Source: an uncultured Bacteroidota bacterium (GTDB lineage Bacteria > Bacteroidota > Bacteroidia > 2-12-FULL-35-15). Taken from it: 34,718 nt of DNA. Below, in pieces: positions 1-7,163 of this stretch. The notes below the pieces were generated by a model that was given only the letters and a program-made list of their open reading frames with translations, was not told the origin of the DNA and did no database searches. The translations under genes and the position numbers were made by a program. Positions within the stretch are counted from its first letter, which is position 1. The number at the start of each line of letters is the position of its first letter. The stretch lies in the NCBI GenBank assembly GCA_903919535.1, contig CAIXIP010000330.1, forward strand, positions 1 to 34,718. Reading direction: 5' to 3'.

Positions 1-1188
1 CAAGTAATTTCAAAAGTTAAAGACATTCGAAAAGAAAACGATCCTCGAAAAAAGGATTTTAGTCCTACGATTCTTGATTTTGGACCTGTACGTTTTCATA
101 TAGCACGTCATTTTGGTTTTTGTTTCGGTGTTGAAAATGCAATTGAAACAGCGTATAAAGCAATTGAAGAAAATTCTCATAAGCGAATTTTTTTGTTGAG
201 CCAAATGATCCATAATCCCGATGTGAACAATGATTTGTTAAATCGTGGTGTAAAATTTTTGATGGATACATCAGGCAATCAGATCATTCCTTTTTCTGAA
301 TTAACAAAGGAAGATATCGTAATAATTCCTGCTTTTGGAACTACTTTGGAAATAGAAGAACAGATAAATAATATTGGAATAGCGGTGCATCACTATGACA
401 CTACTTGCCCTTTTGTTGAGAGAGTTTGGAAGAAATCAGAAAATTTAGGTGAAGAAAATTATACTATTATAATTCATGGGAAATACAAACACGAAGAAAC
501 CCGTGCAACATTTTCTAGAAGTGAAAAAAATGCTCATTCCATTATAGTAAAAGACATAGTAGAATCGCGCATTTTGGGCGAATTTATAAATGGTAAATTA
601 TCTGTGGAGGAATTTGAAAAAGTTTTTAAAGGAAAGCATTCAGATAATTTTGATGCAACAAAACATTTAACTCGTGTTGGTGTTATTAATCAAACAACTA
701 TGCTTGCTACCGAAACTCAAGAAATAGCTGATTATTTTAAAAATCTGATGATCCAAAAATTTGGTATTGAAAAAATTAAAGATCATTTTGCAGATACACG
801 TGATACCTTATGTTATGCTACCAATGAAAATCAGGAAGCAACATATGGTTTATTAAAAGAGAGTGCAGATTTAGCTGTTGTTGTTGGAGGTTACAATAGT
901 TCCAATACTTCACATATTGTGGAATTGTGTGAAAAGAAATTACCAACTTATTTTATTTCTTCCGAAAAAGAAATTGTTTCCAAGAAGCAAATATTTCATT
1001 TTGATTTCACCAAACAATTACGGTTATCAACAGCAGATTATATTCCCAACAAACTACCCGTTGATATTTTACTGACAAGTGGAGCATCTTGTCCTGATTC
1101 GGTTGTAGAGGCTGTATTACGAAAATTCCTTTCGTTTTTTGAATCAGCTAAAACAATTGAAGAAGTGATGAACGAAATGGATTTTTAG
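1..1188 (+). CDS. ispH: 4-hydroxy-3-methylbut-2-enyl diphosphate reductase, 5'-truncated
   Basis: This is the last enzyme of the MEP isoprenoid pathway. It uses an oxygen-sensitive [4Fe-4S] cluster in the cytoplasm to reduce HMBPP to IPP and DMAPP. The ORF track starts at 193, but the frame is open from base 1, so the gene runs off the left edge with 395 codons visible. Three cluster cysteines can be placed: FGFCFGV (visible residue 41), YDTTCPFVE and DTLCYATNENQ. QTT and NSSN substrate-pocket motifs and a GAS motif near the C-terminus also match. Compared with E. coli IspH, the visible part has an N-terminal extension and an insertion of roughly 25 residues before VGVINQTT, as I recall for the long Bacteroidota form. 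The segment aligned with E. coli AHG (His74) reads AFG here. Identification is secure; the true start lies outside the window. Confidence 0.95.
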   Translation, partial: QVISKVKDIRKENDPRKKDFSPTILDFGPVRFHIARHFGFCFGVENAIETAYKAIEENSHKRIFLLSQMIHNPDVNNDLLNRGVKFLMDTSGNQIIPFSELTKEDIVIIPAFGTTLEIEEQINNIGIAVHHYDTTCPFVERVWKKSENLGEENYTIIIHGKYKHEETRATFSRSEKNAHSIIVKDIVESRILGEFINGKLSVEEFEKVFKGKHSDNFDATKHLTRVGVINQTTMLATETQEIADYFKNLMIQKFGIEKIKDHFADTRDTLCYATNENQEATYGLLKESADLAVVVGGYNSSNTSHIVELCEKKLPTYFISSEKEIVSKKQIFHFDFTKQLRLSTADYIPNKLPVDILLTSGASCPDSVVEAVLRKFLSFFESAKTIEEVMNEMDF

Positions 1189-1256
1189 TTTTTATACTGG
1201 TCCTGTATGGAATTTATTTTTCTCTTGCATCTCTCAAGTAAAGAAAAATTAATTTT

Positions 1257-1709
1257 ATGAAAAAGTTCATCATACTTTCCGCTTTGTGTTTATCTATAAA
1301 CACAATAAATTCACAAGAAATAAAACTAATTGAAGCTACAATGCAGCATTGGGCTTCTGGTGCCTGTTGTAGTAGCGGAATAAATTATGTTTTTGAATTA
1401 GAGTTGCCGGATTCAGTTAGCAGTATAATTATAGATACAATCAGGATTGGGCAACAATATTTTTCAAAGAATTCTCAAATCAATTTTTCTACAAATATTT
1501 ATAAAGTGAAAGGTAAAAAGCGAATTCAGATTTATGCTAATATTGGAAATAGTGGGGAAGGGCCATCAGAAATTGATTCAGAAGTTGAACCAGTAATAAA
1601 ATATAAAAATTTTAAAAATTTGGCATGTATCAAATATAGGCTAAATGGAAAGAGAGAACTTTTTTACGTGAATAAACTTGTGATTTTGCAAAGTCCGGCA
1701 CTACCTTAA
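1257..1709 (+). CDS. Small secreted hypothetical protein with a CC motif
   Basis: This 150-residue protein starts with a clear Sec signal peptide: MKK, a hydrophobic stretch, then a likely cut near INSQ at residue 20. The mature part is short and looks beta-rich. Near its start is a cysteine pair in a Gly/Ser context (SGACCSSGINY), with a third cysteine near residue 124 (LACIKYRL), so a periplasmic disulfide is plausible. I do not recognise a named family. It follows ispH on the same strand by 68 bases with no obvious promoter or terminator between them. Its stop lies six bases from the stop of the convergent cca gene, leaving no room for a separate terminator. Function unknown; coding status is well supported by length and signal peptide. 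Confidence 0.75.
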   Translation: MKKFIILSALCLSINTINSQEIKLIEATMQHWASGACCSSGINYVFELELPDSVSSIIIDTIRIGQQYFSKNSQINFSTNIYKVKGKKRIQIYANIGNSGEGPSEIDSEVEPVIKYKNFKNLACIKYRLNGKRELFYVNKLVILQSPALP

Positions 1710-1715
1710 ATCAAT

Positions 1716-3116
1716 TTATTTCAATCCGATTTCTTTTCCTTTTTCAATCATAAATCGGAATGCTTCCTGATAATCATTTTTAATGATGCCGTCCAAAATT
1801 GCTTCACGGATGGCATTTTTTATGATGCCAACTTCTCGTCCTGCATTAATGTTAAAGTGTTTCATAATATCTTCTCCGCTTATTGGTGGTTGCCAGTTGC
1901 GGATATTATCTTTTTCTTCAACTTCTTTTAATTTCTGACGAACCAATTCAAAGTTCTTCAAATACTTTTGAACCTTATATTCATTTTTTGAAGTAATATC
2001 GGCTTCACACAATTTCATGAGGTCATCAATATCATCTCCTGCTTCAAAAAGCAATCTGCGAATCGCACTATCGGTAACTTCGCTTTTCGCAAGAACTATT
2101 GGACGTAAATGAAGCAAAACTAATTTCTGAACATACTTCATTTTCTCATTTAATGGAAGTTTCAGTTCTGCGAAAATTTTAGGAACCATTCGTGAACCTT
2201 TGTCTTCATGTCCATGAAATGTCCAACCATGGTCTTCTTCAAAACGTTTGGTAGGAGGTTTGGCAATATCATGCAAAATGGCAGACCATCTGAGCCACAG
2301 GTCGTCCGTTGTTTTGCAAATATTATCGAGTACTTCGAGCGTGTGATAAAAATTGTCCTTGTGTCCTTTACCTTTTCGTGTTTCAACGCCATACAAAGCT
2401 TGCATTTCAGGAAAAATAAATTGTAATAATCCTGTGTCAAACAAAATTTTAAAACCAATGGAAGGTTTAGGAGCGAGGATGATCTTGTTTAATTCATCGG
2501 TAATTCGTTCTTTCGAAATAATTTTAATTCGTTCTTTATTCTTTGCAATACTTGCAAGCGATTTATCTTCAATTGTATAATTCAATTGTGTTGAAAACCG
2601 TATTGCGCGCATCATTCGCAAAGGATCGTCTGAATAGGTAACATCAGGATCTAATGGTGTGCGGATAATTTTTAATTCCATGTCGCTTTTTCCATTAAAT
2701 GGATCAAGTAATTCACCATAGTTTTTTGAACTCAAGGAGATGGCTAGGGCATTAATAGTGAAATCCCTCCGGTTTTGGTCATCCTCCAATGTGCCATTTT
2801 CTACAACAGGTTTGCGGCTTTCAGAACGATAGGATTCTTTACGGGCTCCAACAAATTCGATATCATAATCTTCGTAGACTATTTGCGCTGTACCAAAATT
2901 CTTGTAAACATTTACATGGAATTTGTTTCCTAACTTTTTTGCAACTCGTTCAGCTAATTCAATACCACTTCCTATTGCAACAACATCGATGTCTTTACAT
3001 GGCCGGTTTAACAATAGATCACGTACCCAGCCACCTATAACGTAAGCCGGAACGTTCATTTCATCAGCACATTCAGAGATAATTTTAAATATCGGATGTG
3101 TAAGTTTTGTTTTCAA
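1716..3116 (-). CDS. cca: CCA tRNA nucleotidyltransferase with HD domain
   Basis: This protein adds or repairs the 3' CCA of tRNAs in the cytoplasm, using CTP and ATP without a nucleic-acid template. The class II poly(A) polymerase/CCA head is obvious: GGWVRDLLL near residue 28, the catalytic DID of KDIDVVA near residue 43, and [10 protein letters not shown] near residue 116. A neck and body follow, then an HD phosphohydrolase-type domain with HDIAKPPTK in the middle of the protein. At 466 residues it fits the Bacteroidota Cca length. The tRNA-Leu in this window has no genomic CCA, so this activity is required for it. The gene starts 24 bases after the stop of the upstream HTH gene on the same strand, so the two are probably cotranscribed. 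Confidence 0.93.
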   Translation of the reverse strand: MKTKLTHPIFKIISECADEMNVPAYVIGGWVRDLLLNRPCKDIDVVAIGSGIELAERVAKKLGNKFHVNVYKNFGTAQIVYEDYDIEFVGARKESYRSESRKPVVENGTLEDDQNRRDFTINALAISLSSKNYGELLDPFNGKSDMELKIIRTPLDPDVTYSDDPLRMMRAIRFSTQLNYTIEDKSLASIAKNKERIKIISKERITDELNKIILAPKPSIGFKILFDTGLLQFIFPEMQALYGVETRKGKGHKDNFYHTLEVLDNICKTTDDLWLRWSAILHDIAKPPTKRFEEDHGWTFHGHEDKGSRMVPKIFAELKLPLNEKMKYVQKLVLLHLRPIVLAKSEVTDSAIRRLLFEAGDDIDDLMKLCEADITSKNEYKVQKYLKNFELVRQKLKEVEEKDNIRNWQPPISGEDIMKHFNINAGREVGIIKNAIREAILDGIIKNDYQEAFRFMIEKGKEIGLK

Positions 3117-3140
3117 TTTTTATATTAGGTATTTTAAGCT

Positions 3141-4157
3141 TTATTCGGTTTCAATTTTCTCTTTCAATTTTTTCATTGCATCTTCAATTCGCTTAAAATA
3201 ACGATAACGTTGTTTTTCAGCAACACCGCTAATTAAATTTGATTTCCGAATTAAATTTTTTAACCACAAATCGGTTTCATTGCAGTAGTTCGCATTGGTA
3301 GTGATCATGGAGTTAAATGTGTGATACGATATGTATGTCGCCTGAATTTTTCCCATATTCACTAAAATACAATTGTTGCCTATCATCACATCACTGTGAT
3401 AAAGTGAATAATTGTTTTCACGACTTGCCGGTTTGTTTTCCCTATCAATCTTTGTATTCAATTCGGCTTGTTTTTTTATTCGATCAAGCATCTGATGAAC
3501 TTGTTCCAGCACTAATAATGCATCATCTTTACTTTTAAAAATTCCGGCATCCCAATAAAATTCAATTTGTTTGAAGGTACTATTAACGGTATCATCGCTC
3601 CATATTTCAATGGAAGGGATTTTTGCATAGCGGTCGAGGATTTGCGCAGCAATTTCAATCAATTCATTATCAACAAGGTTTTTATCAAATTTATTTTCCT
3701 CATATCCTTTTGAATTTAAAATGGATTTGTTCCAATAAAAGGTTTTAAATGCGGTAAGTTCAGGGTGGTGAAAATGGTGAAAAATAGGAACATCTTCTGC
3801 TGAGTAAATAATTTGCTTATCCTCAAACTGCATAATTTTTCCAAGATCGTTATTGATGTTTACTAAATAGTCTTTATATGAATTAACATGACTGCTTAAT
3901 TGATGGTATGAAAATGTTACCAAACTATTATCATTGCTGTTAATGAAGGCATCAAATGAAAGCTTAAAGTGTTTGCAAATAGCAGCAATCTCTTCAATAC
4001 TCAAGGCTGTTTCTCCTCTAAGCCGTCTGTAGGCACTATCGTTGCTAATTTCCAGTAAATCAGCTAGTTCGTCAACCAATGAAATGTTTGAAGGCAATGC
4101 TTCTTTTAATCGTTGCATTAATTTCGATTGAGCTGATTCTTGAGTTTTTTTAGCCAT
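3141..4157 (-). CDS. HTH-domain regulator-like protein, family unknown
   Basis: I place the start at the ATG giving MAKKTQESAQ (4157) rather than the track's 4202, because the 15 extra residues look like translated leader and 4202 falls at the predicted transcription start. The product is about 338 residues. Residues about 15-65 form a Cro/BetR-like helix-turn-helix (LADLLEISNDSAYRRLRG, then LSIEEIAAICKHFKL). The remaining ~270 residues are helical with Trp/Tyr/His-rich stretches (FHHFHHPE, FYWNKS) and no motif I know; they may sense a ligand or partner. Similar HTH-plus-long-C-terminus proteins recur in Bacteroidota genomes. An inverted repeat in its promoter suggests autoregulation. It precedes cca by 24 bases on the same strand. 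Confidence 0.75.
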   Translation of the reverse strand: MAKKTQESAQSKLMQRLKEALPSNISLVDELADLLEISNDSAYRRLRGETALSIEEIAAICKHFKLSFDAFINSNDNSLVTFSYHQLSSHVNSYKDYLVNINNDLGKIMQFEDKQIIYSAEDVPIFHHFHHPELTAFKTFYWNKSILNSKGYEENKFDKNLVDNELIEIAAQILDRYAKIPSIEIWSDDTVNSTFKQIEFYWDAGIFKSKDDALLVLEQVHQMLDRIKKQAELNTKIDRENKPASRENNYSLYHSDVMIGNNCILVNMGKIQATYISYHTFNSMITTNANYCNETDLWLKNLIRKSNLISGVAEKQRYRYFKRIEDAMKKLKEKIETE

Positions 4158-4209
4158 AATAATTTCGTATAAAGTAATTATTGAACATGCTATTTTTTGC
4201 AATTATTCC

Positions 4210-4217
4210 CAAAAATA
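4210..4217 (-). promoter_or_regulatory. Bacteroidota -7 promoter element for the HTH-cca pair
   Basis: Read on the minus strand this is TATTTTTG, an exact match to TAnnTTTG. A TTTG lies 22 bases upstream, within the usual -33 spacing. The predicted transcription start is about 4203, giving a leader of about 45 bases before the ATG at 4157. Confidence 0.5.
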
Positions 4218-4225
4218 CAAAATGT

Positions 4226-4244
4226 ATTTGCAAAAAATGCAAAT
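4226..4244. promoter_or_regulatory. Inverted repeat, candidate operator
   Basis: ATTTGCA-AAAAA-TGCAAAT is a perfect 7-base inverted repeat with a 5-base spacer. It sits between the -33 and -7 elements of the predicted HTH-gene promoter. That position and symmetry suit a dimeric HTH repressor, most simply the adjacent gene product. The region is very AT-rich, so chance cannot be excluded. Confidence 0.4.
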
Positions 4245-4346
4245 TTTAGAACTGTGCCAGACAAATTATGTCTTGCTTTTTGCAACTCCTACTTTAAAAT
4301 TATTGTAGGCAGCGGGATTCCGTTTCTTCTCGTCATGGAGTCGATG

Positions 4347-4354
4347 TAGTTTTG
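4347..4354 (+). promoter_or_regulatory. Possible -7 promoter element for the 4.4-6.9 kb gene group
   Basis: TAGTTTTG matches TAnnTTTG, with a weak TTTC 20 bases upstream. Transcription would start near 4361, just before the ATG at 4373. It overlaps the TTG start used by the ORF track, which argues for the shorter protein. Confidence 0.35.
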
Positions 4355-4372
4355 TCTCAGAAAATAACCGAA

Positions 4373-4705
4373 ATGAGAACAAATTATTTTATTCAACTAA
4401 TAATTGCATCGATTTTACTTTTTAATGTAAATGCGAAAGCACAATCATCAATATTTATGAAGGTTGGCAAATCCATAAACAATTCTAAAGAGATACAATT
4501 AGAAAAAAAGAATGGGTTCATTAATTTAAAATCGCTGAAAGCTCATTTCGAGAACTACAAAACCACTAAAAAATACAATCCTTCTTGTTCTGTGAATGTA
4601 TTGAATGGAAAAGGAATTTATTTGTTTTCATTTCCTAGCATTAGTTCAATACCAACAATCAGAGTAGGAGTGGACGTAAAAGTTGGATTAACAATAACAT
4701 TATAA
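4373..4705 (+). CDS. Small secreted hypothetical protein
   Basis: The ORF track begins at a TTG (4352), but the ATG at 4373 gives a textbook signal peptide (MRTNYFIQLI, then a hydrophobic core ending NAKAQS). The shorter form is therefore chosen, 110 residues. The mature protein is about 85 residues with a Lys-rich first half and one cysteine (PSCSVNV). It ends in beta-like alternating residues (IRVGVDVKVGLTITL), as might be seen in an outer-membrane or secreted beta protein. I recognise no family. It is the first of four closely spaced same-strand genes (gaps 17, 18 and 14 bases), all with envelope signals, so it probably shares a process with them. Confidence 0.6.
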   Translation: MRTNYFIQLIIASILLFNVNAKAQSSIFMKVGKSINNSKEIQLEKKNGFINLKSLKAHFENYKTTKKYNPSCSVNVLNGKGIYLFSFPSISSIPTIRVGVDVKVGLTITL

Positions 4706-4722
4706 ACTAAAAATTATATAAA

Positions 4723-4875
4723 ATGGAAACTCAAACAATCACTAAGATTTCAAAAACACGAACAATGGTTCTTTGTTGCCTTATTACATTATTTATTGCT
4801 GCAACGGTAAGTTTCGCAGGTCAAGTAAACATCCGAGGATTCGTAAATAATATACTTGCTTGGAATACAATTTAA
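4723..4875 (+). CDS. 50-residue secreted or membrane microprotein (not in ORF track)
   Basis: This small ORF is absent from the track. It starts with METQTITKISKTRTM, followed by a hydrophobic segment (VLCCLITLFIAATVSFAG) that reads as a signal peptide or a single membrane span. Only about 17 residues follow, ending ILAWNTI. It sits 17 bases after the previous gene and 18 before the next, on the same strand, which is operon spacing. Its hydrophobic core would be unusual in a random spacer. It could be a short exported peptide, a small membrane partner of its neighbours, or the remnant of a longer gene. No family recognised. Confidence 0.5.
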   Translation: METQTITKISKTRTMVLCCLITLFIAATVSFAGQVNIRGFVNNILAWNTI

Positions 4876-4893
4876 ATTTTACTGAAAATTGAT

Positions 4894-5589
4894 ATGAAAA
4901 CGAGAAACAAAAAAATACTAAGAATAATAATGGCATTTGCTCTAAATTCAATTACAATGCTGGCTTTGTCTCAAGACACTTTGCTATTTCGTAATGGAAG
5001 TTCAATTATTAGTAAGGTATTGGAAATAACTCCAATCGAAATTAAATACAAAAAAATTGAAAATGTGGATGGCCCACTTTATATCGTAAATAGGGAAGAT
5101 GTTAAATTCATTAATTATAAAAATGGTTCGATTGATAGTTTCGCTCAAATAAAGCCCTGGTTTAAACTCGTTGTTAAATCCGAAAAGCAATCGAGAAAAG
5201 ATATAATTGAAGAACCTGTTAGATCTTCAAAAATAGTTAAGTGTGGGAGATTATATTTCTTGAATAATGATGCTTATAGTGAAAGTCAAATTTTATCCGA
5301 GATGAAAAGTGCTAATATTCCTGAAATCAATTTACATATTCGAAAATCAAAATTAGCAAGAGGGTTTCAAAATGTTGGTTTTATTGCAATACCTGCTGTT
5401 GCGATTGGATTTGTCTCCATTATCACTTCTCAAGATTCTTACTTTACTAGTAGAAATAAAAAAGCAGAAAACTTCGGAATTGCCATGTTAGCATTTAGTG
5501 CGGCATGCTTAACAACATCAATCGTTCTTAAAAATAATCGTCAAAAACACAATGAAATCGCATTACGCATGTATTATCAAACTAATTAA
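4894..5589 (+). CDS. Membrane-associated hypothetical protein with N-terminal beta module
   Basis: This protein has 231 residues. A signal peptide (cut near ALSQ, residue 27) leads into DTLLFRNGSSIISKVLEITP and GPLYIVNREDVKFI. I recognise this pattern as a short beta-sheet module common in Bacteroidota envelope proteins (the 'D-T-x-x-x-K/R-N-G ... V-x-E-I-x-P' type), whose function is not established to my knowledge. Towards the C-terminus are two hydrophobic segments, about residues 158-178 and 192-212, compatible with inner-membrane helices, then a basic tail. It is third in the closely spaced gene group, 18 bases after the microprotein and 14 before the CsgG-like gene. That the two are a functional pair is my inference. 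Confidence 0.7.
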   Translation: MKTRNKKILRIIMAFALNSITMLALSQDTLLFRNGSSIISKVLEITPIEIKYKKIENVDGPLYIVNREDVKFINYKNGSIDSFAQIKPWFKLVVKSEKQSRKDIIEEPVRSSKIVKCGRLYFLNNDAYSESQILSEMKSANIPEINLHIRKSKLARGFQNVGFIAIPAVAIGFVSIITSQDSYFTSRNKKAENFGIAMLAFSAACLTTSIVLKNNRQKHNEIALRMYYQTN

Positions 5590-5603
5590 ATAAAACGGAA
5601 ATC

Positions 5604-6878
5604 ATGAAAACTAAAAACGAAATAATCAAACTGAATTCATCAATTGAATCAGTCAAAACAGAAAAGATCTCAACAGATAATCTACTATTGTTTTTAAATT
5701 TGAATGTGTTGGAAAGGTACTGTAAACAAACCTTTGAACTTTATTCATCATTGTTAGGAGTTAAAAAATGGTCGCTTTTTATTTTTTTATTGATATTAAG
5801 TTTTTCAATTAATGCACAAGAAACAGCGATTAAAAAAAACGGAAATAAGTCAAGTGTTTCTGTTTTAAATATTGATTCAAAAGGCTTGGGAATTGATCCA
5901 ACTCAAATGGGAAACATGGTGCGGATCGAGTTGGAAAAGCTTGATACATTTGAAGTAATGGACAGATATGATGTTTCATATGTAGTTGAAAAAAACAAAT
6001 TAAATATCAATAATTGTTATGGGAAAATTTGTCTGGTAGAAATTGGCAGTATGATTAATTCCGACAAAATGTTTACTGGAAGTGTTGAATTAATTGGCGA
6101 AACGGTTGTAGCAACTTTTCGATTAATTGACGTAAAGTCATCAACAATTGAAAAAACACAGGTAAATGAATACTTGAATTTACCAAAAGATCTACAATCG
6201 ATGGTAAAAATATCTGTTAGTCAAATGTTTGGTAAGTCTGTTGAAGAGCCTCTTTTAACTTATCTTACAAAAAAAAACAATTTTGAAAGTTCAACAAACA
6301 ACCCAAATCACTCGAGTGTTAATTTATCAGGACCAAGGAGCGGATTTGCTTATTTTACTGGTGAAGCCGCGCGTATTCTAGAAAAGCCTCGCAATGAAGG
6401 TGGTTATGGAACATATCCAATAATGTTTCAGTTTGGTTATCAATTTGAAGTTCAATATTTGAATGAAGGAAATTATCAAGCATTGTTTGAGTTTTTACCA
6501 ACTGTTTCTGGTTTTAATCAAAATGTATTTATACCAAGTATTACAATAATGAACGGATTCAGAAATAACAAACATGGTTGGGAAATCGCATTTGGTCCTA
6601 CATTCGGACTTATCAATAAAGCAAATGGTTATTATGACGGGAATCAAAACTGGCATTTACAAAATGAATGGAGTGACTCTACTCAATCAAATCCTTATCG
6701 GATCGAGAAACGTCTGGATAGTAGGGGAGCTTATGAATTACAAGCCGGATTTATTGTTGCAGCCGGTAAAACATTCAAATCAGGTAAGCTAAATATTCCG
6801 GTTAATATTTATGTTGTTCCTAACAAGGATGGAATACGAATGGGAGCTTCTTTCGGCTTCAATGCCAAGAGAAGATAA
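5604..6878 (+). CDS. CsgG/LpoB-like envelope protein with C-terminal barrel-like region
   Basis: Residues about 76-195 read SVSVLNIDSKGLG..., then FEVMDRYDVSYVVEKN and FTGSVELIGETVVATFRLID. This fits the CsgG/LpoB/TolB-N-like fold, in which a newly made protein reports on or assembles an envelope machine. The last ~180 residues (GFAYFTGEAARI to GASFGFNAKRR) are rich in aromatic/Gly alternation and look like outer-membrane beta strands. Oddly, the hydrophobic signal (WSLFIFLLILSFSINAQ) begins at about residue 56, preceded by a polar segment with no transmembrane character. An in-frame TTG at 5751 (codon 50), just before a TAGGAG, would give a normal-length signal peptide. The start is therefore unsure. 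A terminator follows directly. Confidence 0.65.
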   Translation: MKTKNEIIKLNSSIESVKTEKISTDNLLLFLNLNVLERYCKQTFELYSSLLGVKKWSLFIFLLILSFSINAQETAIKKNGNKSSVSVLNIDSKGLGIDPTQMGNMVRIELEKLDTFEVMDRYDVSYVVEKNKLNINNCYGKICLVEIGSMINSDKMFTGSVELIGETVVATFRLIDVKSSTIEKTQVNEYLNLPKDLQSMVKISVSQMFGKSVEEPLLTYLTKKNNFESSTNNPNHSSVNLSGPRSGFAYFTGEAARILEKPRNEGGYGTYPIMFQFGYQFEVQYLNEGNYQALFEFLPTVSGFNQNVFIPSITIMNGFRNNKHGWEIAFGPTFGLINKANGYYDGNQNWHLQNEWSDSTQSNPYRIEKRLDSRGAYELQAGFIVAAGKTFKSGKLNIPVNIYVVPNKDGIRMGASFGFNAKRR

Positions 6879-6896
6879 AAAACGATACAGCTTTTA

Positions 6897-6928
6897 AGCC
6901 CCATCATTTGTGTGATTGGGACTTTTTT
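6897..6928 (+). terminator. Rho-independent terminator after the four-gene group
   Basis: AGCCCCATCA pairs with TGATTGGGACT around a 6-base loop, with one bulge and one wobble, followed by six T. It lies 18 bases after the CsgG-like stop codon and separates this group from the adhesin operon. Confidence 0.6.
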
Positions 6929-7003
6929 GTTTATTGTTTTTTTTAGTGATTTTACGCACTCCTTTTATTGAAAAAAATCATTTTTTTTAAAAGGTTTTGA
7001 TTG

Positions 7004-7011
7004 TATTTTTG
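7004..7011 (+). promoter_or_regulatory. Candidate -7 promoter element for the adhesin operon
   Basis: TATTTTTG matches TAnnTTTG exactly, but no good -33 TTTG is present at the expected distance (only a T-run). Transcription would start near 7018, giving a leader of about 145 bases. A second, weaker element (TATCTTTA, 7110-7117) lies closer to the ATG. The leader also holds a short inverted repeat GTATTTAAAATAC (7041-7053). Which element is used cannot be decided from sequence. Confidence 0.35.
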
Positions 7012-7163
7012 CCCTGTTAATATTCGTTATTTGTCTGTTTGTATTTAAAATACTGACTTTAAGGCGTATTAACTTTTTTAAAAAGAAATGAACAATAGCA
7101 ACTTATTTCTATCTTTAGCGTATCGAACCATAAATTAAACAAAAGATAGGAAAAGGAGGGAAT

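Noticed and set aside
10-271. Two minus-strand ORFs at the left edge
   Set aside because: They lie antisense to the open ispH frame, which continues to base 1 with the conserved FGFCFGV motif.
2208-3040. Plus-strand ORFs inside cca
   Set aside because: Antisense shadows of a well-supported gene with conserved catalytic motifs.
4352-4372. TTG start of the 117-residue ORF
   Set aside because: It overlaps a TAnnTTTG promoter element and adds seven residues ahead of a clean ATG signal peptide.
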